The notes: generated from the letters alone by a model not told the origin. A stretch of DNA of 64,000 nt from Bacteroidales bacterium (GCA_017620015.1 JAFZRE010000033.1:82530-146529), one strand, 5' to 3'. Shown: positions 16,494 to 25,377, counted from the stretch's first letter. Translations and numbers: made by a program.

Positions 16494-17273
16494 ATGAAAG
16501 AAATTACAGAAGATTGGTTTGATGAGATTACTGATTCAGGTCTGTTTGATAAAAGTGATTTAAAAGATGCGGATGCAACTCCGTTTCAAGTCCATAAAAT
16601 AACAGATGAATATGCTATTGTTGGAGATGGCGAAGGCAGATATGTCGGCATTTACAAGTCTGGATTGTATTTGGTAAAGGATGAGCATACTGCAATTCCT
16701 AATTTTACCATTGACGATGAAAACACATTGAAACTCTATAACTTAGCACAATGTTATCTTGCAGAATATGGCAATCCGTATCACGAATATGTTAATGACG
16801 CAGAGGACAATTTGAAGTTTTTTGAGTTATTGGGTTATACTCTTGGCGAAAATCCAGATGAGGAAGTTAAGCGCAGACACGAACTGCTTGGCAAATTGAA
16901 AGCTCAGCCTCAATATTTGCCTGATACTTTAAATATGAAGAACATAAACTTCTCTATCGAGTCGGATGATTTCAATAATGCTCTCGAGTATAAATTGCAG
17001 AGACTAGAACGTGGTTTTGACGATACAGAGACATGGAATCTTTATGTTACTATTGCTGGTTTTGTCCTTCCTAGACTTAAAAGATTTAAGGAAATAACAA
17101 TGGGATATCCTGCGAGTATAACGGAAAAGGAGTGGAATGAGAGCCTTGACAAGATGATATTTGCATTTGAAACAGTGCTAAACGAAGATGATGATATTGA
17201 TTGCTGTGATAATGAAAAAGTAAAGGAGGGATTGTCCCTATTTGCAAAGCATTATTTGCATCTTTGGTGGTAA
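16494..17273 (+). CDS. Protein of unknown function with a phage-like C-terminal domain
   Basis: 259 acidic residues, no signal peptide. The N-terminal half has the repeated aromatic-glycine pattern IVGDGEGRYVGIYKSGLYLV. The C-terminal part (about 155-259) contains RLERGFDDTETWNLYVTIAGFVLPRLKRF followed by EWNESLDKMIFAFE. From memory similar R-G-F-(S/D)-D-x-(D/E)-T-W and W-x-x-x-L-D-K-M-I-x-A-F-E patterns occur in hypothetical proteins of phages and plasmids; this could not be checked. The gene is more AT-rich than the helicase upstream, which may mean it was acquired. It is likely cotranscribed with the helicase. Confidence 0.75.
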   Translation: MKEITEDWFDEITDSGLFDKSDLKDADATPFQVHKITDEYAIVGDGEGRYVGIYKSGLYLVKDEHTAIPNFTIDDENTLKLYNLAQCYLAEYGNPYHEYVNDAEDNLKFFELLGYTLGENPDEEVKRRHELLGKLKAQPQYLPDTLNMKNINFSIESDDFNNALEYKLQRLERGFDDTETWNLYVTIAGFVLPRLKRFKEITMGYPASITEKEWNESLDKMIFAFETVLNEDDDIDCCDNEKVKEGLSLFAKHYLHLWW

Positions 17274-17313
17274 GCTAAAGCAAGATTTTTTCAATTATTG
17301 TCTGCTAAAATAT

Positions 17314-17410
17314 GCGTTGTCACAATTTTTGCACTGCCATGCAGCAAAAATATGCGCCAACGCTTCCAAATACACACGTTTTTCTATATATATGTAACCT
17401 CTCCGAGGTT
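17314..17410. other. Structured gene-free region with two hairpins
   Basis: Within the 432-bp gap 17274-17705, GCGTTG (17314-17319) pairs with CAACGC (17358-17363) around an inner stem ATTTTTG-CTGC/GCAG-CAAAAAT (17325-17351), giving a 50-nt extended stem-loop. A second hairpin, AACCTC-TCC-GAGGTT, lies at 17396-17410. Neither is followed by a T-tract, so they are not simple terminators. The rest of the gap shows no plausible gene. It may be a small RNA, a multicopy element or the relic of an insertion. Confidence 0.45.
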
Positions 17411-17614
17411 AATATGGTCTTTTCAAAACCTAGCACACATATTTCTTTGTTAACATAACGATTTGATGCATAGTGTTTTGAATGGATTAGCGGGAACTTT
17501 TAGCGGACAAGAATAAAAGGAAATGAGAAAGCGAGATTCGTCTCTGAATTCCAACTGTGGTACAATTTGTACCTTACTTCGTATGCTTGCTGCCAATGGA
17601 AAAAACAGACAAGT

Positions 17615-17701
17615 TCAGGCTGCTACTTTGGAAAGCATATTCATTATTATACAGTCAATTCCATCTCCCAAAGCGGACTCAACAATAGTTGAACCCTTCA
17701 T
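17615..17701 (-). pseudogene. Possible truncated gene start after the polysaccharide operon
   Basis: Four bases after the stop of the last glycosyltransferase, an ATG behind AAAGAG opens a 28-codon frame beginning MKGSTIVESALGDGID. The spacing is that of a normal operon gene, but the frame ends quickly and the sequence beyond looks non-coding. It may be the remnant of a sixth operon gene cut off by a rearrangement, or chance. Confidence 0.25.
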
Positions 17702-17705
17702 CTCT

Positions 17706-18929
17706 TTATTTCGATAATTTTTCAAAAACCTTTATAAACTTGTCAGCAAGAACCGAATATGTGTGATTTTTTAGCACAAACTCTTGTCCTTTGCCACCCA
17801 AAATTTGCAAGTCTTCCCTTGACATCGAAGCTAGTTTTATAATAGCATCAGCAATAGCTTCGGCATTTTCGGGTTCAACGCTTATTCCACAGCCGGCTTC
17901 TGCCACAGGATCATTTGCCGCATCAACTGCGTGGACGATAGGTTTTCCAGACATTTCGTAGTCGAAAATTTTGTTCGGAGAAATGCCAAATCTGTACAAT
18001 GGATTCTTTTTCCAACCTATGAAAAGCAAATCCATAAGTGACAGCAAATTGGGAACTTGCAGTTTGGGTATTGGCTCGAAGAAGAAAACATTATTTATGT
18101 TCTCGTCGGCAGCCCTTTGGACAAGACGTTGTTTTTCCACTCCGTTGCCAACAAGGACGAAAGCAATGCGCTTGTCCGACAATATTTTCGCTGCATCAAT
18201 AAAAGAATCAAGACTATTTGATATTGCGTGACCGCCAAGATAGCCGACAATGAAACCGAACTTTGTCCTTATATTCTCAATTTCAGAACGCATGCTATCA
18301 CTTATGCTTTCCGGATTTTCCCAATCTTCTTCGACAATGCCATTGGGGACATAGTAGAATTTTTCGCGAGGCAGACCGCGTTCTTCTGCATGGTCTATCG
18401 CCTTAGGCAGCATCGACACAACAGCATCGACATTTGCATAAGCAAAATCTTCGGCGCGCTGCATTACACGGATAAACGGATGCTTGGGACTATATCCGCC
18501 AAGTTCCATCGGCGAGAGCGGCCAAAGGTCGTGAATTTCATATATATACTTTGCTCCATAATGGTCGGCTATCCTTTTGGCGGGATAATTGTCGAGCGGA
18601 TAAGTTGATGAAGCAATGACGACATCGGGAACAAAACCGTTGAGTATCTTTTTGTATCGATACTTCAACTGCCAGACAAACGAAAACATCGACCTTATGC
18701 GCCCAACGCCATTGCCCTTGTATTCGTTTGTCTTTACCCAACGATAATGTACGCCGTCAATGGTTTCGTCGCTTGCTTGCGGTTGCCTTTTGCGCAAATG
18801 CGAAAAAGTCGCACCAACAATAAGCACCTCGTGACCAGCTTTCTGCCACTCGCGAGCCATGTAATAGGGGCGGAACTCCATTCCCAGCTGTGGCGACCCT
18901 GCATAATGGTTAATCAGCAAAATATTCAT
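17706..18929 (-). CDS. WbuB-like glycosyltransferase (GT4)
   Basis: 407 residues. The start MNILLINHYAGSPQLGMEFRPYYMAREW and the following HLRKRQPQ segment are typical of WbuB-like fucosamine or related aminosugar transferases. The donor domain shows GYLGGHAISNSLDSFIDAAKIL and ISPNKIFDYEMSGKPIVHAVD, the place of the EX7E-like motif. It acts on lipid-linked O-antigen or capsule intermediates in the cytoplasm. It is the last intact gene of the operon and overlaps the previous glycosyltransferase by four bases. Confidence 0.9.
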   Translation of the reverse strand: MNILLINHYAGSPQLGMEFRPYYMAREWQKAGHEVLIVGATFSHLRKRQPQASDETIDGVHYRWVKTNEYKGNGVGRIRSMFSFVWQLKYRYKKILNGFVPDVVIASSTYPLDNYPAKRIADHYGAKYIYEIHDLWPLSPMELGGYSPKHPFIRVMQRAEDFAYANVDAVVSMLPKAIDHAEERGLPREKFYYVPNGIVEEDWENPESISDSMRSEIENIRTKFGFIVGYLGGHAISNSLDSFIDAAKILSDKRIAFVLVGNGVEKQRLVQRAADENINNVFFFEPIPKLQVPNLLSLMDLLFIGWKKNPLYRFGISPNKIFDYEMSGKPIVHAVDAANDPVAEAGCGISVEPENAEAIADAIIKLASMSREDLQILGGKGQEFVLKNHTYSVLADKFIKVFEKLSK

Positions 18930-20032
18930 TTGTCCAACAATGAGTTATATAATTCTAACAAAATTTCAGACTGCGTGTCCCAGTTGTATTTTTCTTCCAC
19001 AGCCTTACGTCCGTTTTTTCCCATACTTCTGGCGGCTTCCCTGTCGTTGCACAGTCTTGTTATTTCATTTGCAATGGCTTCTGTGTCAAAAGGATTTAGG
19101 CAAACTCCACAACTTGCCGACTCGACAATGTCTTTCCACAACGCGAAATCGGAGCAGATTACGGGAATGCCAGCAGCCATGTACTCGAACATCTTTATCG
19201 GAAGGGAATCGATGTAGCTTGGCATCGGGTGGAGGGTAATAAGTCCTGCAACCGACCTGCCATAAACTTCGTTTACCTTTTTCCTGTCAATGTAGCCGAG
19301 ATATTCAACTTTTTCCCATCCGTTTTCCGACTTAATGCTTTCTTGAAGAGATTCGGGGTCGAAGTTGCCACCTAATATCAATTTGCATTGCGTTTTCCCG
19401 ATTGCCGCAACCATTTCGTGTATGCCACGAGTGTAAAATAGTCCACCGACATAGCATACGGCGTTTTCCTTTTCTTCCCACGACGGATTGAACACAATGT
19501 CATCAAGGACTGGATAGTTGTTGACATTTCTGACAGGTGCGGAAGTAACTTTTTCAAAACGTTCCTTTATATGCGGAGTGGCAGCAACAACAGCGCTAAG
19601 TCGTCTTACTTTCCGGTTTTCCGTTCGTTCCGATATTCGTGAAGCCGTTTTGCGAAGGGGCTTCGGTATCCAAGGCTTTGTAAGTATCTGACGGGGTAGG
19701 TCCTCGTGGCTGTCGTAGATTACAGTCTTGCCTTTCTTCGCCAGTTTTACGCCAGTGGAAAGCAATTCCGAATCGTGAAAGTGATATATGTCGGCATTGA
19801 GTTCCAATGCTTTATGATATGCTTTGCGCGGAAATTTCAATATTCTCTGTATTCGTCCGTCGGGTTTGCCGACATCGAAAATTTTTATTCCATCAATAGA
19901 TTCATCACCTTTGCCGTCGGCAACGATAAGGTTCACATCGCTGAAATTCTTAGCCAGCGACTTACATTCCTTGATGAATATTCTTATATCATATCGCGGA
20001 TGAACAGTGGTTATGTGGCATATTTTTGTCAT
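18926..20032 (-). CDS. Glycosyltransferase family 4 protein
   Basis: 368 residues. It starts MTKICHITTVHPRYDIRIFIKECKSL, with ADIYHFHDSELL in the acceptor domain and MPSYIDSLPIKMFEYMAAGIPVICSDF in the donor domain, where the glutamate of the EX7E motif sits. GT-B fold, soluble. Its ATG lies 44 bp inside the end of the polymerase gene upstream, an unusually long overlap. Sugar specificity cannot be predicted. Confidence 0.9.
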   Translation of the reverse strand: MTKICHITTVHPRYDIRIFIKECKSLAKNFSDVNLIVADGKGDESIDGIKIFDVGKPDGRIQRILKFPRKAYHKALELNADIYHFHDSELLSTGVKLAKKGKTVIYDSHEDLPRQILTKPWIPKPLRKTASRISERTENRKVRRLSAVVAATPHIKERFEKVTSAPVRNVNNYPVLDDIVFNPSWEEKENAVCYVGGLFYTRGIHEMVAAIGKTQCKLILGGNFDPESLQESIKSENGWEKVEYLGYIDRKKVNEVYGRSVAGLITLHPMPSYIDSLPIKMFEYMAAGIPVICSDFALWKDIVESASCGVCLNPFDTEAIANEITRLCNDREAARSMGKNGRKAVEEKYNWDTQSEILLELYNSLLDK

Positions 20033-21287
20033 TGTCGGTATCTTTCATGAAAAATATCAGAATCAGCAAAAGGAACAATCCGCCGTGGGTTAACATACTG
20101 GTTAGCAGTGCGCTGTTTAAGAATAGCATAACGAAAGCTATGACGATTCCGAAATAGGTCTTGTCGATGTTAAGCGATTCTATGAACTTTATAATTATGG
20201 CTGTAACCATCACAAATAGGATGGAGCCGATGTGTCCGAAGTTCATGAATCCGTCGGCGATAATTCCGGTGTTGCAACTTGTTCCCGGCTTGCCGTACAT
20301 ATAGTCGCCCATCAGGAATGCAGGTTCAAGCGAGTATGGATAGTCGCTAAAACTACTTAAAACACTGTGAGACAGGTATATTGGATTGCCGTCGTAAAAG
20401 TCGAAGCAATAGTTGCAAATTTGTACCGGGAGGAAAAACATACGCCGTACAAAGATAGATTCGGCGAGAATATTGCCAGTGGTTGCGCTTACAATTAATG
20501 ATGTGGAAATCAGAATCAGTATGCCCGACAATATAAGGCCTGCTTTTGACCTGTAGTTGTCGAAAAAGTAGAAGGCGACAATAAGGAAAATTGACAAGAA
20601 CAATGCCTTGTGCGGATTTACAGCAAATATGTAAAGCATCAGAAGTATGCCTATTGCACTCATCCACAGCTTCTTTTCCTTTATGCCCAGGATTATGGCG
20701 ATAGGGAGTACGACTTTCGTGAGCGGTCCCATAAGATAGGAGGTGAAAATGTTTCCTGCCGATTTTGCCGCCGCACGGGCTTCGTAAAGGTCCGAGCCAA
20801 AGGTGAACGACTTTGCGTTTATGTTGAATTTATATGTCAGCACAAATGGAATTAACATTATGATTGACAACAATATAAGAACTGGCAGCTTGTGCTTTTC
20901 CTTGACGGTTTTTATTCTGAATTTTGGAATGACAATGTATTTGCTCGTTATTGCATAGACAAACAGCAGCGAGTAAATGGGGGCGAATATCGTGCAGTTG
21001 CCAAACTGGTACATTATTATTGATGGTACGGCGAAAGTAATTGCGACAAACATACTGATTGCGTAGGAGAAGTCGGAAATGCTTTTGTTGACAAACAGAC
21101 GCACCATAAGAGCGAAAAGCATTACAAATCCGACACATATAGTAGTTGTGCCGTATGATAGCACGAAGTTGTTGGCTGTTGCGTATAGAGGCACGACAAA
21201 ATCAAAATATTCGTACAGCATCACAAGGTAGAAGCACACGAACATCAGCAGATGCAGAATATTGTTTGATATGAGCTTAGCTTTCAT
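19989..21287 (-). CDS. O-antigen/capsule polymerase-like membrane protein (Wzy type)
   Basis: 432 residues with about eleven hydrophobic segments and a large periplasmic loop in the second half (around FCFDFYDGNPIYLSHS to YMYGKPGTSCNTG). Size, topology and position between a flippase and glycosyltransferases indicate a Wzy polymerase that joins repeat units at the periplasmic face. Wzy proteins share little sequence, so the call rests on context. The start overlaps the end of the flippase gene by 11 bp. Confidence 0.75.
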   Translation of the reverse strand: MKAKLISNNILHLLMFVCFYLVMLYEYFDFVVPLYATANNFVLSYGTTTICVGFVMLFALMVRLFVNKSISDFSYAISMFVAITFAVPSIIMYQFGNCTIFAPIYSLLFVYAITSKYIVIPKFRIKTVKEKHKLPVLILLSIIMLIPFVLTYKFNINAKSFTFGSDLYEARAAAKSAGNIFTSYLMGPLTKVVLPIAIILGIKEKKLWMSAIGILLMLYIFAVNPHKALFLSIFLIVAFYFFDNYRSKAGLILSGILILISTSLIVSATTGNILAESIFVRRMFFLPVQICNYCFDFYDGNPIYLSHSVLSSFSDYPYSLEPAFLMGDYMYGKPGTSCNTGIIADGFMNFGHIGSILFVMVTAIIIKFIESLNIDKTYFGIVIAFVMLFLNSALLTSMLTHGGLFLLLILIFFMKDTDNDKNMPHNHCSSAI

Positions 21288-22554
21288 TTCCAGTGCGTTT
21301 GTCGTATTTGCGTGTACAGTTGATAATCAGTAGGAAATATATCGTGTAGGCAACGATGTTGATGCCCGTGTATATTGCAAGGAAGTGTGTTATAGGCAAG
21401 TTGGTCAGACAAAGCAATGCAATAACAGCGCCGAAATAGCAAATTTGCCAGGCGGCAAGGACTTTCAGTTTTTCAAGTACCGTAAAACTTATGCTCAATG
21501 GCGAAACAATGAACTGCACGGCGAATGCAGGTGCCAATATTGCCGAGTAATTGCCTGATACTCTCCATGTTTCGGAAAAAAAGAAAGAAAACAGACTTTC
21601 GCCCCAAATCATTATGACAATCATAAACGGAAGTATGCCGATGCACAGGTACATTGCGGTTTTCAATATGCTTGGCGTTAGTTTCGCATTGTTTTTTACC
21701 CTGTCACTCAACTCCTTTAGTAATACTTGAGATAAGGAAGCTGTAATAAATGATATTGGCACGATTAGCATCTGTCTGCTTAGGTCAAAATAACCCGCCG
21801 TTTCGGAACTGTAGAACTTGTTTATGAAGAATACAGGAAGCAACATGCTAGCCGTGTTTAATACAGCCGGTATTGTCTGATATTTCGGGAAAGATGAATA
21901 GCGGCGTAATGATGCGCGTATTTTCCTGAATGACAAATTTCTAAATGTGAATCCTTTGCGCTTTGCCTGATAAAAACCGGCGGTTATGTTGGCTGCATTT
22001 CCGACAATATCTCCCGTAAAAAGTCCAGATGCCGATTTTATCGCTCCGAATATTGTCTGTACGATTCCTTCTGAAAGCCGTCTCGACACCTTGTTTATGG
22101 AAATGGCCTTGAATGCAGAATTCCTTGTAAGCCAGTAGTTAAAAAACTGGTAGGTAGAGAAAAGGAAGGTTGACAATGGCACAAAGTAGAGCCAGTATCC
22201 ATATTCTTCTGGAAAATCCAGCCATTTGATAATATATGTCTTGAAAATAATTGTTACAATCAGTACCAATATGTTAATTGACAGAGAAATAAGGATTCCG
22301 CCGGCAACAAGCCCCGATGCTTTCCTATCTTCTTTTGGAAGTACGACAGCAAGTTCGTAACGCATTGTGGACAAGATGACTAGTATTCCCACAATGCTCA
22401 TATATACCGAAAAAGCGCCGAAAACTTCTGGCGAGTACAACCTGCGAAGGACAAGTTGAAAGAGCATCAGTATTATTTGTGCTATAGCGGTTCCCGACAC
22501 CAGCAGTGTTACATTCTTCAATATGCGGTTGTTCAGGAGTTTACGAATTTCCAT
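21277..22554 (-). CDS. Polysaccharide flippase of the Wzx/PST family
   Basis: 425 residues with about twelve membrane segments. VSGTAIAQIILMLFQLVLRRLYSPEVFGAFSVYMSIVGIL near the N terminus, then MRYELAVVLPKEDRKA, are characteristic of Wzx-like oligosaccharide flippases. It moves the undecaprenyl-linked repeat unit across the inner membrane. It follows the Wzz-like gene by 21 bp. Confidence 0.88.
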   Translation of the reverse strand: MEIRKLLNNRILKNVTLLVSGTAIAQIILMLFQLVLRRLYSPEVFGAFSVYMSIVGILVILSTMRYELAVVLPKEDRKASGLVAGGILISLSINILVLIVTIIFKTYIIKWLDFPEEYGYWLYFVPLSTFLFSTYQFFNYWLTRNSAFKAISINKVSRRLSEGIVQTIFGAIKSASGLFTGDIVGNAANITAGFYQAKRKGFTFRNLSFRKIRASLRRYSSFPKYQTIPAVLNTASMLLPVFFINKFYSSETAGYFDLSRQMLIVPISFITASLSQVLLKELSDRVKNNAKLTPSILKTAMYLCIGILPFMIVIMIWGESLFSFFFSETWRVSGNYSAILAPAFAVQFIVSPLSISFTVLEKLKVLAAWQICYFGAVIALLCLTNLPITHFLAIYTGINIVAYTIYFLLIINCTRKYDKRTGNES

Positions 22555-22575
22555 CGTCGGGTTGCTTGGGCTGTT

Positions 22576-23454
22576 TTAGGCTTGTGCTTTTTCGTCGCGA
22601 TTATAATTTCTGTAGAAATCGGCGAATATAAAAACGAATACCATAAACAGGAACGAAATGACAGCAGTTGCTACCACGCGCATAATTCTGTTTGGCGCAG
22701 GTGATATCAGGGTAGAAGGAACATGTAGCACATCGAAGAAACTGTCAAGTTCGCTGATGTCGATTGATGCTTCATTTATCATTGCGCTTGTGTTTGTTAT
22801 ATACTTTGCATTTTGTTCAAGTCCAGCCTTAAGTTTTGCTATCTTAGGGTCTGTGTTGATTGCATTTGACACATTTCCGTCAATCCTGCCGATAATCTGT
22901 TCGTATGTCTTGCCCGATTCTCCTTTAACGGCTTCGTATATTTCGACAATACGTGCTTCCATCAGTTTTACAATGGAATCATTCTCAGAGTCTTGAGCTT
23001 TGATCTTGTCGGCTAGCGGTGCACTGAGCTGGTCTAGATTTTCTGTAAGATACGACCTAATTTGTTCGTTGAATGACTGGTACAATATGTCGGCCAGACG
23101 TGTGGCTTCTTCCTTTGTCTCTCCCTTTGCCGACAATGTTGTCTTAGTGTCGTTTGTGATAAGGATGCGTTTGTTGTAGTTGGATTCGGTTAGCTTGCTA
23201 TCTTCTCCAGCTTGATTTATTATCGACTGCTTGAAATTTTCATCGTAGCGAACGGCATTTACAACATAGTCAATATCAATGAATCCGATACTTTTGACAT
23301 TCTTTGCGCGTAGTTCGTACTTTGCTTCGTAAAGGTATGGTTTTACCGATGGCAGCGTGTAGATGTATGATGCAATAGTTGCTACTGCGGTAACAGCCAA
23401 TATCCATATTTTTTTCTTCCATACTATTGATAGATAGTATTTTACAGTTTTCAT
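22576..23454 (-). CDS. Wzz-like chain-length determinant protein
   Basis: 292 residues from ATG 23454. It has a membrane helix at about 15-33, a long periplasmic helical region with coiled-coil character, and a second membrane helix near the C terminus (VVATAVISFLFMVFVFIFADF). This is the two-helix polysaccharide co-polymerase layout that controls chain length of O-antigen or capsule. There is no tyrosine-kinase domain. The longer frame upstream was rejected because it runs over the promoter. It is the first gene of the five-gene operon. Confidence 0.85.
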   Translation of the reverse strand: MKTVKYYLSIVWKKKIWILAVTAVATIASYIYTLPSVKPYLYEAKYELRAKNVKSIGFIDIDYVVNAVRYDENFKQSIINQAGEDSKLTESNYNKRILITNDTKTTLSAKGETKEEATRLADILYQSFNEQIRSYLTENLDQLSAPLADKIKAQDSENDSIVKLMEARIVEIYEAVKGESGKTYEQIIGRIDGNVSNAINTDPKIAKLKAGLEQNAKYITNTSAMINEASIDISELDSFFDVLHVPSTLISPAPNRIMRVVATAVISFLFMVFVFIFADFYRNYNRDEKAQA

Positions 23455-23474
23455 GTCGTTTTTATGTTTTTGTG

Positions 23475-23482
23475 CAAAATTA
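23475..23482 (-). promoter_or_regulatory. -7 element of the polysaccharide operon
   Basis: TAATTTTG on the minus strand, 20 bp before the Wzz-like ATG, matches TAnnTTTG. An ATTG at the expected upstream distance (about 18 bp) is a partial -33 element. The NAD synthetase gene starts in the opposite direction less than 70 bp away, so the two promoters are close. Confidence 0.5.
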
Positions 23483-23550
23483 CATTGTTTTGTTGATGTG
23501 TGCAATATTATATTTCTTTTTATTACTTTCGCGCCATAAATTTTAAAACT

Positions 23551-25143
23551 ATGAAAATAGCTCTCGCTCAATTGAACTACCACATTGGAAATTTTGAGTC
23601 CAATGCAGAGAAAATTATTTCTACGGCAAGGAAAGCAAAGGAAAACGGTGCAGACCTTGTTGTTTTTTCAGAATTGTCGGTTTGCGGATATTGCCCTTGC
23701 GATTTGCTCGAAATGGCAGATTTCGTGGCTGAATGCAATGCAACCGTTGAAAAAATAATTGCCGAATGTGCTGATATTCCAATGATTATCGGTGCGCCTT
23801 TGACTAATGAGGGAAATCACGGCAAAAGATTATACAATGCTGCGCTATTTATTTCCGATGGCAATGTCAAGTCGCAGTGCAAGACTTTGTTGCCCAATGC
23901 AAATGTGCTGAACGAACATAGGTACTTCGAGGCAAGCGACAAGTTCGACCTTGTCAATTTGAACGGCGTTAAAATAGCGATGGTAGTCGGCAACGATGTG
24001 CTTGATTATCCGATGGGTATGCTTGCTAAGTTAGAGCCTGACTTTATAGTAAATATTTCGGCAGTTCCATATTCTCACGACAATTTTCACCATCAAAAAC
24101 TTTCGGAAGTTGCAAAGAAATACAAGTTGCCGTTGCTAAATGTAAACCAGGTCGGTGCGAATACCAATTTAATATACGAAGGTCGCAGCATTGCTTTCAA
24201 CGAAAACGGCAAGGTAATCGCAGAATGTAAGTCGTTTGAAGAAGATTTGCAATATGTTGAAACAAAGTCGTTTAAGTCAGAAGGAGAGGAGCTTTGTAAA
24301 AATGACACTACCGAAAGTATATTCAATGCAATTACTCTTGGTTTGCGCGACTACTTTGCAAAGATGAACTTCAAGACGGCTGTTCTCGGTCTGTCTGGCG
24401 GAATTGATTCGGCTGTGGTTTTGGCTCTTGCCGTAAATGCTCTCGGTCGCGAAAATGTTCATTCGATTCTAATGCCGACCTGCTATTCCAGTTCGCACTC
24501 AGTTGACGATTCTTTGGAAATGTTAAATAGAACTAAATCAAGCTACAACATTATTCCAATTGAAGATTTACGCAAACAATTTGGCATAGCAATGAGCGAG
24601 GCTTTTGAAGGGACAAAACCTGGGCTTGCCGAGGAAAATATTCAGGCCCGTCTTCGCGGAAGCATTCTGATGGCATATTCTAACAAGTTCGGCAATATTC
24701 TGCTCAACACTTCAAACAAGAGCGAGGAAGCCGTCGGCTATTCGACGCTTTACGGTGACATGTGTGGTTCGTTGTCGTTGCTTGGAGATGTATATAAGAC
24801 TGAAGTTTACCGACTTGCACGCTACATCAACGAACATTGCGGAAACATTATTCCGGAAAATATCATTACAAAGGCTCCATCGGCAGAGTTGCGTCCCGAC
24901 CAGAAAGATCAGGATTCGCTGCCGCCATACGATATTCTTGATGGCATCTTGAACTGCTATCTTGAAAACAATATGACTGCCGATGAAATAAAAGCCAAAG
25001 GCTTTGATGCTGAAACAGTTGACTTTGTTTTGAAACTCGTTAAGCGTGTCGAATACAAGCGTTTCCAGGCTCCACCGATTCTGCGTGTTTCGTCCTGTGC
25101 TTTCGGACATTCGCAGGATGTACCGTTAGTGGCTAGATATTAA
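23551..25143 (+). CDS. nadE: NAD+ synthetase with an N-terminal nitrilase-like domain lacking the catalytic cysteine
   Basis: 530 residues. The C-terminal synthetase domain has the ATP-pyrophosphatase loop LSGGIDSAVVLALAV, and it adenylates and amidates NaAD to NAD+. The N-terminal nitrilase-like domain keeps glutamate E41 (SEL) and lysine K111 (CKTLLPN), but where the family has a cysteine in I-C-E-D the sequence reads VVGND with Gly147. If this alignment is right the domain cannot release ammonia from glutamine, and the enzyme would use free ammonia or another amidotransferase. ATG 23551 matches the family start MKIALAQLN. Length is close to that of glutamine-dependent enzymes. Confidence 0.9.
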   Translation: MKIALAQLNYHIGNFESNAEKIISTARKAKENGADLVVFSELSVCGYCPCDLLEMADFVAECNATVEKIIAECADIPMIIGAPLTNEGNHGKRLYNAALFISDGNVKSQCKTLLPNANVLNEHRYFEASDKFDLVNLNGVKIAMVVGNDVLDYPMGMLAKLEPDFIVNISAVPYSHDNFHHQKLSEVAKKYKLPLLNVNQVGANTNLIYEGRSIAFNENGKVIAECKSFEEDLQYVETKSFKSEGEELCKNDTTESIFNAITLGLRDYFAKMNFKTAVLGLSGGIDSAVVLALAVNALGRENVHSILMPTCYSSSHSVDDSLEMLNRTKSSYNIIPIEDLRKQFGIAMSEAFEGTKPGLAEENIQARLRGSILMAYSNKFGNILLNTSNKSEEAVGYSTLYGDMCGSLSLLGDVYKTEVYRLARYINEHCGNIIPENIITKAPSAELRPDQKDQDSLPPYDILDGILNCYLENNMTADEIKAKGFDAETVDFVLKLVKRVEYKRFQAPPILRVSSCAFGHSQDVPLVARY

Positions 25144-25285
25144 TTGACAATGGACAATGGACAATTGACAATGGACAATGGACAATTAACAATGGACAAT
25201 TAACAATGGATAATGGACAATGGATAATTGACAATTAACAATGGACAATTAGCTACGCTGAGCTGAAGGTTGACAATGGATAATT
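25142..25285. repeat. GACAATGGACAATT tandem repeat tract
   Basis: About ten irregular copies of TTGACAATGG, GGACAATT and TTAACAATGG follow the nadE stop directly. A short AGCTACGCTGAGCTGAAGG segment of another repeat family interrupts them near 25250-25269. Similar units occur at 5336-5368 and 60711-60752. Confidence 0.75.
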
Positions 25286-25292
25286 AGCCGCT

Positions 25293-25312
25293 CCCTGAGC
25301 GTAGTCGAAGGG
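25293..25312. repeat. CCCTGAGC...GTCGAAGGG palindromic repeat
   Basis: CCCTGAGCGTAGTCGAAGGG is an imperfect palindrome of a type spread through many Bacteroidetes genomes. Related pieces lie at 5303-5332 and 60805-60847. Confidence 0.6.
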
Positions 25313-25343
25313 TCGGCATAATGAAATCAATGATTATTATATT

Positions 25344-25373
25344 TATAGCGGCACAATGTATTGCGCCGCTATA
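25344..25373. repeat. REP-like palindromic hairpin, copy 3 (also a possible terminator)
   Basis: TATAGCGGCACAA and TTGCGCCGCTATA form a 13-bp stem with a TGTA loop, followed on plus by TTTTTT. It lies between the convergent ends of nadE and hydF, and could terminate both transcripts. The arms match the hairpin at 3047-3074. Confidence 0.7.
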
Positions 25374-25377
25374 TTTT

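Noticed and set aside
15051..17273. Calling the helicase and its neighbour a defence system
   Set aside because: The helicase is a common chromosomal Bacteroidetes gene, and no nuclease, toxin or sensor domain is visible in the partner.
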